From positions 2,108,001-2,172,000 of the forward strand of contig NZ_SODI01000001.1 of the NCBI RefSeq assembly GCF_004365915.1: a DNA stretch of 64,000 nucleotides, in the 5' to 3' direction. Shown in pieces: positions 53,797 through 61,129 of this stretch (its first letter is position 1; the number at the start of each line of letters is the position of its first letter). Under the pieces are notes generated by a model. The model saw only the letters and a program-made list of their open reading frames with translations. It was not told where the DNA came from and did not search any database. The stretch is from Cryobacterium psychrophilum. Lineage in GTDB: Bacteria > Actinomycetota > Actinomycetes > Actinomycetales > Microbacteriaceae. Position numbers and translations under genes: made by a program.

Positions 53797-55092
53797 GTGA
53801 GCGACCAACTGCGACCCCGTTCGAATGGCTCGAAGAACCTCAGCACCATCGCGCGTCATGGGCGGTTGAAGAGGTCGAGCGCGTTCAGAACGGTCGCTCG
53901 GCTCATCGCCGCTGCTCTCGCCGTGCTCATGGTCAGTGGCGTCTCGGTCGCCGCGATCGCCACCTTCGATGTGGCCGCGAGCGTGCAGCCCAGTGTGCAC
54001 CTCGACAACGAGACCAAGGGCCCGGTTCCTCAGATCGGCGCCATTGACGGCGGCGTGAATCTCCTCGTCGTTGGCAGTGACAGCCGCAAGGGCCAGGACG
54101 CGGTCTTCGGGCCGGAGGATTCCACCGGTGACCTCAACGACGTTACGATGCTGCTGCACATCTCCGAAGACCACACGAACGCATCCGTCATCAGTCTGCC
54201 TCGCGACATGTTCGTGCCCATCCCCTCCTGCAAAAAGGCAGACGGCAGCGGCTCCTATAACGCCATGAGCCGGCAGAAGATCAACACCACTCTCACGTAC
54301 GGCGGGCTGGCCTGCACGGTGGCCACGGTCGAGAAGCTCACCGGACTCGACATTCCCTTCGCGGCCGAGGTTCAGTTCAGTGGCGTCATGGCCATGTCCA
54401 CCGCCGTCGGAGGAGTGCCGGTGTGTGTGGCAGAGCCCATCGAAGACCTCTACACGGGCATCAATCTCACGGCGGGCGAGCACACGCTTGAGGGCTTCGA
54501 GGCGCTGCAGTTCCTGCGTACGCGCCACGGCGTTGGCGACGGCAGCGACCTCACCCGAATCAACAACCAGCAGTTGTTCATGTCCTCGCTCGTGCGAACG
54601 ATCAAGAGCGCAGACACGCTCTCTGACCCCACCAAGGTGTACTCCCTCGCGAAGGCCGTCACCGGCAACATGCGCCTCTCCGACAGCCTCAACAACGTGT
54701 CGGTCATCGCCTCAATCGCCATGGCCCTCAAAGACATTGACCTGAGCAAGGTCGTCTTCGCCCAGGTGCCTACGGGCAACGTCGAGGGTGGCGTCATCCC
54801 GTCGCAGCCAGCCTTCAAGGAGATGTTCGAGGCAGTGGCCGCCGACCAGTCGATCCAGCTGAGCGGAACGACGGGCGCGGGAACCGTTGTCGACCCGAAT
54901 GCGCCGGTGGCCGTACCGGCAGACCCGGCAGGCCCGGCAGGCCCCGTCGACCCGGCAGGCCCCGTAGACCCGGCTGCCACCCCGGCTCCCGAAGTTGTTG
55001 CCCCCTCCGTCTCTGTCCTCGACGAGTCCGTCACCGGGCAAACAGCAGCTGATTACACCTGCACGGCTGGTCGCACGCTCAAGGACCAGTAG
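53797..55092 (+). CDS. LytR-CpsA-Psr (LCP) family cell-wall glycopolymer ligase
   Basis: This 431-residue protein has a basic cytoplasmic start, one membrane helix near residues 36-58 (LIAAALAVLMVSGVSVAAIA) and an LCP domain. LLVVGSDSRKGQD near 90, SLPRDMFVPIP near 135 and FLRTRHGVGDGSDLTRINNQQ near 245 carry the conserved Arg and Asp residues for polyprenyl-phosphate binding. It attaches teichoic-acid-like or arabinogalactan-like polymers to peptidoglycan. A Pro/Gly/Asp-rich repeat (PAGPAGPVDPAGPVDPA, DNA 54921-54978) precedes a C-terminal tail with one Cys. GTG start with AAAGGA upstream. Confidence 0.92.
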   Translation: MSDQLRPRSNGSKNLSTIARHGRLKRSSAFRTVARLIAAALAVLMVSGVSVAAIATFDVAASVQPSVHLDNETKGPVPQIGAIDGGVNLLVVGSDSRKGQDAVFGPEDSTGDLNDVTMLLHISEDHTNASVISLPRDMFVPIPSCKKADGSGSYNAMSRQKINTTLTYGGLACTVATVEKLTGLDIPFAAEVQFSGVMAMSTAVGGVPVCVAEPIEDLYTGINLTAGEHTLEGFEALQFLRTRHGVGDGSDLTRINNQQLFMSSLVRTIKSADTLSDPTKVYSLAKAVTGNMRLSDSLNNVSVIASIAMALKDIDLSKVVFAQVPTGNVEGGVIPSQPAFKEMFEAVAADQSIQLSGTTGAGTVVDPNAPVAVPADPAGPAGPVDPAGPVDPAATPAPEVVAPSVSVLDESVTGQTAADYTCTAGRTLKDQ

Positions 55093-55181
55093 CCAGGGTC
55101 GAGCAGTTCGCTGGCGCTCGTCACGAACACTGCTCGTGGTCGGCTAGGATGGACAGGTATGTGTGCCTCGGCAAACATCAA

Positions 55182-55272
55182 GGAGACGTCGCATAGTTCG
55201 GCTTAGTGCACCACCCTGCTAAGGTGGAGTACCCTTTACTGGGTACCGTGGGTTCAAATCCCACCGTCTCCG
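55182..55272 (+). tRNA. tRNA-Ser (anticodon GCU)
   Basis: GGAGACG/CGTCTCC acceptor arms pair fully; CCACC/GGTGG encloses CTGCTAA with GCT as anticodon; the long variable arm pairs GTACCC with GGGTAC; T arm GTGGG-TTCAAAT-CCCAC; discriminator G. TAGGAT at 55145-55150 is a likely -10. This gene marks the left border of the accessory region. Confidence 0.97.
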
Positions 55273-55283
55273 CACAATGGGTT

Positions 55284-55316
55284 GTTCTTAGAACTGGTTG
55301 ATTCTGTTCCAAGAAC
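55284..55316. repeat. Two imperfect palindromes GTTCYNAGAAC after tRNA-Ser
   Basis: GTTCTTAGAAC (55284-55294) and GTTCCAAGAAC (55306-55316) lie 22 bp apart, 11 bases after the tRNA 3' end. They may be recombinase or regulator sites, or the two halves of a longer hairpin. They do not match the actinobacterial LexA box, which has the half-sites in the opposite order. Confidence 0.5.
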
Positions 55317-55330
55317 TAGTCCCAAAACGA

Positions 55331-55356
55331 ATGGCCTCCGAGATTTCGGAGGCCAT
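55331..55356 (+). terminator. Terminator of tRNA-Ser(GCU)
   Basis: ATGGCCTCCGA (55331-55341) pairs perfectly with TCGGAGGCCAT (55346-55356) around GATT, followed by the T-rich TTGTCGTTT. It ends the tRNA transcript and may be bidirectional. The rest of 55357-55522 shows nothing I can name. Confidence 0.75.
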
Positions 55357-55522
55357 TTGTCGTTTCCGGCGTGGGTGGCGCGTGGTTTCCCGCTCATGCG
55401 GGCTGGTGGGCGCGGATTAAATGACAACGCACGGCCAGGGATGCCCGAGCGGCCGTTTTTCGGCGCTGCGGATTGTCCTGGTCGTGCGGTGGAGTGATGA
55501 GTGGCGGCGTCGGTGTGCGCGG

Positions 55523-57439
55523 TTAGGTTCGGAGCGGCGGGTCGAGTTCCCCGCCAGCCGGGGCGCCGGGGAGCACCTTGAGTGGCCACTTCGCTTTGTA
55601 GTTGGACAGGCCTTCGCGGTCACGGCGGCGCGTCTTCCGCAGGGGCCCCAAGTTCTGACCGGTCGTGTTGCTCTTGGACGTTTGGGTTTCGCGGTCAGTG
55701 AGGAAGGTAACGATTTTCCTGATGTTGGCTGACACCAGCAACATGGTCGCCATGATCTGGTGTGCGGCGAATCCGCGGATTCGGCGGCGTGCTGGAGTGT
55801 CAGCTGCTTCGTGTCCGACGTCTTTCACATAGGCGTGGTAGCTCTCGTCGGTGTTGCGGCCGATGCGGTACGCGTCGCTCCATTCCTTCGATTGGTACCG
55901 GAAGAGTTGAGCGTCGCGGATGCCGTCTTCGGGTCCAAAGTCCACCGAGCTCTGCGTGCAGATTGAATCGGGGGCCTTTGGAACATTGCCCTCAAGGACG
56001 GCGATGCGGATTTTATCGGTTGCGTTGCGGTGGAGTTCGCGCAGGGGGCATTCCACGGTCGCGTTCGGACCGACGGCGGGGCACATCATCGGTATGTGCC
56101 CCCGTGCGTCGGGTTTCTCCTTGGGGCGGAGCTCGAAGGCCGTTCGTTCGTCGAGCCGTTTCCGGTAGGTGTCGTCGTCAATCGTGTGGGCTTCTGCATC
56201 GACCGAGGCGTTGAGGAGGTCCTTTGGGGTCCCGGCGCAGTAGTGGCGGCCTTCTACCTGTATGGCACCGGCTTTGCCTCCCTTGATTCCCAACCCGGTC
56301 TTCTTGTAGTCGGTGATGACGGCCCACCCCATTTCCTTCACGGGTATGTGCAGGGACTCGGCTGAGAGGGTCGCGAAGTAGAGGCGGTCGGCGACGACGG
56401 TTCCGGGGGTGTGACCACGGTCAGCAATGGACTGGAGGACCCGCACGGTTTCACTGGCGACGTGTTGAGTGCCCGGCAGACTCATTGAGAATCCGAGGGC
56501 AATGTTGGGGAATTCGGCCTGGTTGACGGGGCGGTTCGGTACTAGAACGGCGATGCTTCCAGCCCGACCCCACACGAAGTCCTTGTCTGGTTTGCGTCCC
56601 GGACCTGACTCCTCGCGTCTTTCCGCGTTGATCGGGTACCAGCCGGAGTCCTGTTCGAGGACGAGCTTGTCCGAGTAGTTCTTGCCGGTTTTTGGGTTGA
56701 CCCTCAGCTCCAGGCCGGTTTCCTTGTCGACAGGGGAGCGCCCCCGCGGGCTGGCGGCGACCATGGGAGTCTGGTCAATTCCGACAGTGGTGTGCTGATT
56801 GATGAGCCTCCGCACATCGCGCGGTAGGAGCCGAAACGTCATTTCCAGGAGCGAGTCGGAAAACCAGTTGAGCCGTTCCCGTCCCTGCGCGACGACCTCC
56901 GGGTCGCGCAGCTCGACGATTCGGTCACGCTGAGACCGGTTGGTGAGTCTGTAGAGCGGGGTATCGGGGTAAGGGTCCATGAGAGCTTTCATGCGGTGGA
57001 ATGCGTTCCACGCGGTGTTGTACCAGCGCCTCGCCTCCGTGCGTCCTCTCGCCGTCCCGGACAAGTTGGCGGGCAGACCAAGGAAGACACGCGCTTCCTT
57101 GGTCAGGCGACGATGCAGGACGGCTCCCATCTCCGTGGCCCAAAGCGGGGTGTGCTCGCGTGCGAGGAGGAGCAGGACGGTGAGGATGACGCGATCATCA
57201 ATCTTCGGGGGGCGCCCGCCGGGATGCGTGCCTTGGCGGGCTTCCTGACGCCACGTGGCGAGTTGCTCCAGCATCTTGGAACCGTCGATCATCGTGGCGG
57301 CTCGGCGTACGTCGTCGATGTCGAACTTGGATGTCCGGCCCGAGGTGGTGTCAATGGCGTCGTCGAGGAGATGCTCGAACGCGGTGCTCTCCTGCAGTTC
57401 GTCGTGCACCTCGAGGGTTCCGTCGGTGATGCCGCTCAT
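55523..57439 (-). CDS. DDE transposase-like protein (IS1182/IS4-like plan)
   Basis: This 638-residue protein has an N-terminal helical region with GGRPPKIDDRVILTVLLLLA (residues 74-93) and a split RNase-H-like core. Candidate catalytic residues are Asp222 (VGIDQTPM), Asp351 (VVADRLYF) and Glu531 (NTDESYHAYVKD), so it may be active. A Cys-containing segment (MCPAVGPNATVECPL) lies near 451-465. The start overlaps the stop of the upstream recombinase-fold gene by ATGA, which is not how simple insertion sequences are built, and I saw no terminal inverted repeats close to its ends. It is probably part of a larger element or a domesticated transposase. Confidence 0.72.
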   Translation of the reverse strand: MSGITDGTLEVHDELQESTAFEHLLDDAIDTTSGRTSKFDIDDVRRAATMIDGSKMLEQLATWRQEARQGTHPGGRPPKIDDRVILTVLLLLAREHTPLWATEMGAVLHRRLTKEARVFLGLPANLSGTARGRTEARRWYNTAWNAFHRMKALMDPYPDTPLYRLTNRSQRDRIVELRDPEVVAQGRERLNWFSDSLLEMTFRLLPRDVRRLINQHTTVGIDQTPMVAASPRGRSPVDKETGLELRVNPKTGKNYSDKLVLEQDSGWYPINAERREESGPGRKPDKDFVWGRAGSIAVLVPNRPVNQAEFPNIALGFSMSLPGTQHVASETVRVLQSIADRGHTPGTVVADRLYFATLSAESLHIPVKEMGWAVITDYKKTGLGIKGGKAGAIQVEGRHYCAGTPKDLLNASVDAEAHTIDDDTYRKRLDERTAFELRPKEKPDARGHIPMMCPAVGPNATVECPLRELHRNATDKIRIAVLEGNVPKAPDSICTQSSVDFGPEDGIRDAQLFRYQSKEWSDAYRIGRNTDESYHAYVKDVGHEAADTPARRRIRGFAAHQIMATMLLVSANIRKIVTFLTDRETQTSKSNTTGQNLGPLRKTRRRDREGLSNYKAKWPLKVLPGAPAGGELDPPLRT

Positions 57440-58362
57440 CGGGCCGGCTCCGCTCCGGAGATGAGGTGGCGGACGTCGACCATGTCATATGGAGTCATGG
57501 CCCGCATGTAGGGCGCGAGCGAGGTTGGACTTGTCAGCCCGGCTAGCTCCAGCAGGATGTCGAGTCTGAGGCCGGCGTTGAGGTGACCCACTAACCACGT
57601 GGCACGGAGCCTGGTAGCTGATGGCGTGGGTTCATCAGGGGCATCGATGCCGAACTGGTGGATCACCCGAGCCGGGTATTCGGGCAGACGGTACCCGGCG
57701 AACAGCCACTCGCCGGGCTCGCGGCCATTGATGCCCGTTGTCAGGGCGTGGCGCCACTCGACGCGGAGCGGGACCGTGCGAGCGCGGTGGCCGCGCACGC
57801 TGACCAGAAGTTCGTCGCCGTCGGTGGTGACGTCGCTGATGCGGGCGAGGGCGATCTCTTCGGCACGCATGCCGGCTCCGGCGCCGAGCGCGAGGAGGAC
57901 GTGTGCGTTCATTCGTCGCTCCACGTTCGTGCGTCGCGCCGCTGAGCTCCGGAAGGTGATGAGATCCCGGCTGGCGTAGGGACGCACCGAGGCTGGGTTC
58001 TTTCTGGTCTGACGGTCGGGTGTGGCGGCAGTGAAGTGCGCGACGAGGGTGTTGAGGCGTTGCGCGGTCTGCTGCTGGTAGGTCTCGGCACGGGCGGACA
58101 TGATCTCGTGCACGAATCGGCGAACGAGCGCTGGCCGGAAGGCGGCTGCGGGATCAAGGTTCGCTGCCGCTGTCTGCCACAGCCAGTGAGCAAACTTCGC
58201 GGTCGCTGCAAGATAGTTCCGTGCAACGCCACGAGTTTGGAACCCGAGGCTCGTCACACTGTCGCGAACGAAGGATTCAATCGCCGTCCAGTGCGCGGCC
58301 GGCATCACGGCCACGTAATTGTCGATGACGCGCTGCACCGCCGGCGGGCTGACGGGGGTCAT
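57436..58362 (-). CDS. Degenerate tyrosine-recombinase-fold protein (paralogue A)
   Basis: This 308-residue protein has an N-terminal core-binding-like helical domain (HWLWQTAAANLDP near 58) and a C-terminal tyrosine-recombinase-like domain. Box I Arg166 is kept (GAGAGMRAEEIALARISDV) and box II Arg253 is kept (TRLRATW). A terminal Tyr285 is present (LAPYMRA), but the histidines of HxxR and of the LGH position are replaced (Thr, Leu). Activity is therefore uncertain. It is translationally coupled (ATGA) to the DDE gene downstream. The ATG at 58362 has a weak GGTGG site; the frame opens further upstream, but that would overlap the divergent HTH gene. Confidence 0.65.
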   Translation of the reverse strand: MTPVSPPAVQRVIDNYVAVMPAAHWTAIESFVRDSVTSLGFQTRGVARNYLAATAKFAHWLWQTAAANLDPAAAFRPALVRRFVHEIMSARAETYQQQTAQRLNTLVAHFTAATPDRQTRKNPASVRPYASRDLITFRSSAARRTNVERRMNAHVLLALGAGAGMRAEEIALARISDVTTDGDELLVSVRGHRARTVPLRVEWRHALTTGINGREPGEWLFAGYRLPEYPARVIHQFGIDAPDEPTPSATRLRATWLVGHLNAGLRLDILLELAGLTSPTSLAPYMRAMTPYDMVDVRHLISGAEPAR

Positions 58363-58487
58363 GCGTGGCCACCGCAGGATGGTGTGAGGGGCGGAAAGCC
58401 GCCGAATGGTCGGGTGACAGGGAAAGTGCTCTGGGGGATGCTCATATATGTGGGACATGCGGAGGATTCGGTCCATTTCACCGAGAC

Positions 58488-58504
58488 ATGCCCTATTAGG
58501 GCAT
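58488..58504. promoter_or_regulatory. Perfect palindrome ATGCCCTATTAGGGCAT
   Basis: The arms ATGCCCTA and TAGGGCAT are perfect around a single T. It lies in the divergent gap between recombinase paralogue A and the small HTH gene, 24 bases before the HTH GTG. It is the obvious binding site for that HTH protein, controlling both directions. Confidence 0.62.
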
Positions 58505-58527
58505 CCAGTCCGGTAGTGTGAGCGACC

Positions 58528-58878
58528 GTGACCAATCCGCGTTTTCGCCCCCGAGCCTCCTGCGAACCGTCGACCAACTTCGGAACAGCGCGCCTCGTGA
58601 CGTGGAAGAGCCCCGCCGGGATGACAGAGAGCGCGCTTGATCAGCTGGGCACGGCCAAACTCCAGCACGCGCATGCGCAGCAGGTCCGTGCCGCGCTCGC
58701 AGCGGATGGTGCGACCATCTCGTCCTATGCCAATGAGAACGGAATCGATATAACCCGGTTGGGTCGGATCCTTCGAGGGGACGTGATCATGAGGATTGAA
58801 GACGTGGTCAATGCGGAACGCAACCTCAAGCTGAGGGAACGACGCGCCGTCGCCGGTGCGGCCCCGAGTCAGCGCTGA
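58528..58878 (+). CDS. Small HTH protein, probable local regulator
   Basis: This protein is 116 residues from GTG 58528, or 85 from ATG 58621. The C-terminal 75 residues form a helical Xre-like HTH: VRAALAADGATISSYANENG, then IDITRLGRILRGDVIMRIED and VVNAERNLK. A TAGTGT box at 58514-58519 lies 8 nt before the GTG, compatible with leaderless expression; neither start has a good ribosome site. The gene is inserted between two recombinase-fold paralogues on the opposite strand and sits beside a perfect palindrome. It is a natural candidate for the switch of this cassette. Confidence 0.6.
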   Translation: MTNPRFRPRASCEPSTNFGTARLVTWKSPAGMTESALDQLGTAKLQHAHAQQVRAALAADGATISSYANENGIDITRLGRILRGDVIMRIEDVVNAERNLKLRERRAVAGAAPSQR

Positions 58879-58882
58879 CGGG

Positions 58883-59770
58883 TCAGCGCGGGATGGCGAC
58901 CGCATCTCGCAAGGCATTCCGGAAGTACGTGGCGTCGGGTTCCCGAACGAACCGGAGGAATCGGTCCAACGCTTCAGGCGACTGCAACCCGGCAGCGCGC
59001 ATCAACGGCACCAGGGGTGTGCCGGCCTCCAGATGCTGCACGATCCAGGTCGAGTGCATTCGTCGCGCCTGCAACCGGATCTTGCCCTCCGCCCGCGAGA
59101 CAAAGTCCGTGATCAGGTTCCGGTTGGCACCCGCGTGCTGTTCCCTGAACGCCCACGTCTCGTCCTGACAACCATCCACCCGTTCGGCCAGAGCTCGTTC
59201 CCACTCACGCAATACGGGGACCACCCGAGCGCGCTCGCCACGCACCGTGATGAGCACGCCGTCATGGTCCGCCCTGATGTCTCCAATCGTGAGGTTGACG
59301 ATCTCTCGCCCGGCCAGGCCGGCGCCGAGCCCGAGGGCGAGTAACGACTCCGCGTTCGACCTCCGTTCGGCAGTGGTCTGCGCGATTGCCCAACTCTTCA
59401 GGGTCACCACGTCCCGGGCGGTGTACGGCGCCGACGGATCCGATCCGCCCAGCGGCCGCAAAACCGGTGGTGCCTCCGCGTCGAGCAGCGCCTCCGAGAT
59501 CCGGAGGAGCCGGGAACGCAGCGTGTTTCGACTTGCCTTGCTGCCGTAATGCGACAGTCCAACCGCAGTGAACCGCTCGATCGTGCGAACGGCAAATATC
59601 ACGTCGCGTTCGAGGGGCATGGCTGCCGTCTGCCACGCCCACAATGTCAGCGGCGTCGCCGCGGCGTACAGCTCCCTCTCGGAGTAGACCGTCCCCGGAG
59701 CAGCGTCAACGACAGCGGCGCGCACAAAATCCCCGATGTGACTCCAATACGCAGCATTCATCTGGGGCAC
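58883..59770 (-). CDS. Tyrosine-recombinase-fold protein lacking catalytic residues (paralogue B)
   Basis: This 295-residue protein aligns along its length with paralogue A. Shared blocks are LWAWQTAAMPLE, PYTARDVVTLKSWAIAQTTA-ERRSN, LLALGLGAGL, RGERARVVPVLREWERAL and MHSTWIVQHLEAG. The catalytic positions are lost: box I Arg reads Ala (GAGLAGREI), box II HxxR reads RRMH, and the Tyr aligns with Phe271 (DRFLR). It can hardly cleave DNA and may be a structural or accessory partner. The GTG at 59770 is chosen because GAGGAGG lies 4-5 nt upstream; the frame opens to 59797. Confidence 0.68.
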   Translation of the reverse strand: MPQMNAAYWSHIGDFVRAAVVDAAPGTVYSERELYAAATPLTLWAWQTAAMPLERDVIFAVRTIERFTAVGLSHYGSKASRNTLRSRLLRISEALLDAEAPPVLRPLGGSDPSAPYTARDVVTLKSWAIAQTTAERRSNAESLLALGLGAGLAGREIVNLTIGDIRADHDGVLITVRGERARVVPVLREWERALAERVDGCQDETWAFREQHAGANRNLITDFVSRAEGKIRLQARRMHSTWIVQHLEAGTPLVPLMRAAGLQSPEALDRFLRFVREPDATYFRNALRDAVAIPR

Positions 59771-59854
59771 ATAGGCCTCCTCTTCGTCGAACCTCACCCG
59801 GTGCCCTCTTCAGAGTCTTCGTACCTTGTGAGGTCGCCCGACGTGAATTCGGCC

Positions 59855-60199
59855 TCAGTGAGGCACGACACCGTCGGCTCCCGGGAGCTGATCACGGCTG
59901 ATCGCTTCGATCGCCGCTACCAGGGAGGTATTGGCCCAGAAGAAGTCGATGTTCTCGTCCGGGCCGTCGGTGTACATGGTCCACCGGCCGCGGGCACCGA
60001 CCCGTAGCGTGTCGATCGTACGGAGAGGCCGCGCCCGGTCATTGACCGTTGGCGGAGCGTTAACGCCGGGGACGCGTGTCACCGTGCCGCGTTCCAGATC
60101 GACGTAATGCGTGCTGTCCCGCGTTCGGACGCGCCACACCCCGCCTTCATCTCCCGTGAGTTCGCTCACTCGGATGGGTTCAACTTCGGGGCCGGCCAT
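59855..60199 (-). CDS. Unrecognised 114-residue protein
   Basis: This compact protein has an N-terminal beta-rich part, GVWRVRTRDSTHYVDLERGT with VTRVPG, and a C-terminal helix IDFFWANTSLVAAIEAISRD. I recognise no family. AAAGGA lies upstream of the ATG at 60199, a good ribosome site, and codon use matches neighbours, so it is likely a real gene. It is divergent from the helicase-associated-domain gene. Confidence 0.62.
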   Translation of the reverse strand: MAGPEVEPIRVSELTGDEGGVWRVRTRDSTHYVDLERGTVTRVPGVNAPPTVNDRARPLRTIDTLRVGARGRWTMYTDGPDENIDFFWANTSLVAAIEAISRDQLPGADGVVPH

Positions 60200-60359
60200 G
60201 GTCAGTCCTTTCTGCTGCGTTGGTTCCAGGCTCGGTGAGGCCGCCGATGTACTGAGAAATCTCCTGTTGATCGGGCATTCGCAGACCTCCGGCATCTCTC
60301 GACTTCTCGGCTGAAAGGTCGGTGTCGGGACGATACCCAGGTTTTCTGCGCCAGTGAGT

Positions 60360-60375
60360 CCGTGCCGGAATACAC
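60360..60375 (+). repeat. Box CCGTGCCGGAATACAC, copy 1
   Basis: This 16-base sequence recurs exactly at 61065-61080. It lies 73 bases before the ATG of the helicase-associated-domain gene. Its end, TACACA, could serve as a -10 element, so it may be a shared promoter/operator. Read as codons it would start GTG-Pro-Glu-Tyr-Thr in both copies, but the downstream ATG starts are better supported. Confidence 0.6.
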
Positions 60376-60448
60376 ATTTTCGCGCTTCAACACCGGTGCC
60401 GCGCATGACCTTTCCGACACCGCACGCCGTGCGGCCGGAAAGGGAACC

Positions 60449-61060
60449 ATGCCCGCACAGACCCCCGTTGAGCTACTTCACGCCGAATACGCGCAGCTTC
60501 ACCGACAGCACCCATCGACTCTCACCCAGGACCAGCGGCGATCGCTGGCCTTCTACGACGGTGAACTGGCACCCCGTGGCGCTGTCGAGATCCCCTACAC
60601 CGTTCCTCGAGATGTAGCCCAGTGGACCCGCAACTTGCTCGCTCTGGAATCCTTCGTTCGCGCTGAGGGTCGCATGCCTCGCGAAAACCGTCGCCTCCCC
60701 GAGGGCGCGATCTCCACCAACGAGAAGCAGCGCGCCAACAGTGTCCGCACGCAGCGCCGCGCATTCGCCGCGGGACGCCTCTGCACGTACCAGGTGCGTC
60801 GGCTGCTCTGCATCCCGGGGTTCAGCTTCCATCCATTGGAGGACGATTGGCAGGCGAAATGCGCCGCGTACGCCAGATTCACCGCCACGCACGGGTACTC
60901 GCCGAAACTCCGCAGTTCAAACGCGTCAGAACGGACCCTCGACCGGTGGGCCGTAAAGACACGCATGGCGTACTGGGCCGGCAGGCTCTCCCCAGATCGG
61001 GTCGACACCATGAATGGACTGGACTTTTGGACGTGGGGTGCCCCGACCGGCCGACGTTGA
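60449..61060 (+). CDS. Helicase-associated-domain (HA-type) protein without a helicase
   Basis: This 203-residue protein is made largely of two tandem helical repeats of the helicase-associated (PF03457-like) kind: VAQWTRNLLALESFVRAEGR through the QRRAFAAGRL segment, and DDWQAKCAAYARFTATHGYS through KTRMAYWAGRLSPDRV. Such repeats usually occur in many copies at the end of phage- or plasmid-type DEAD helicases, where they bind nucleic acid; here they stand alone. AAGGG precedes the ATG at 60449. The 16-bp box upstream is shared with the next gene. Confidence 0.65.
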   Translation: MPAQTPVELLHAEYAQLHRQHPSTLTQDQRRSLAFYDGELAPRGAVEIPYTVPRDVAQWTRNLLALESFVRAEGRMPRENRRLPEGAISTNEKQRANSVRTQRRAFAAGRLCTYQVRRLLCIPGFSFHPLEDDWQAKCAAYARFTATHGYSPKLRSSNASERTLDRWAVKTRMAYWAGRLSPDRVDTMNGLDFWTWGAPTGRR

Positions 61061-61064
61061 GGTC

Positions 61065-61080
61065 CCGTGCCGGAATACAC
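61065..61080 (+). repeat. Box CCGTGCCGGAATACAC, copy 2
   Basis: Identical to the box at 60360-60375; here its end reads TACACT, a good -10 match. It lies 49 bases before the ATG of the antitoxin-like gene. The following CCGACCG...CGGTCGG hairpin (61083-61108) is not shared with copy 1. Confidence 0.6.
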
Positions 61081-61129
61081 TTCCGACCGTTGCCTGTCTC
61101 CGGTCGGCGAGCCGGTGCAAGATCAGAAC

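Noticed and set aside
55523..57439. Simple insertion sequence
   Set aside because: No terminal inverted repeats or target duplication were found around it, and its start is fused by overlap to another gene.
57436..58917. 493-residue version of recombinase paralogue A
   Set aside because: The extra N-terminus overlaps the palindrome and the divergent HTH gene and has no recombinase-like features.
60362..60448. N-terminal extension of the helicase-associated-domain protein from GTG 60362
   Set aside because: The in-frame ATG at 60449 has a good ribosome site, and the upstream sequence contains the repeated 16-bp box, better read as regulatory.
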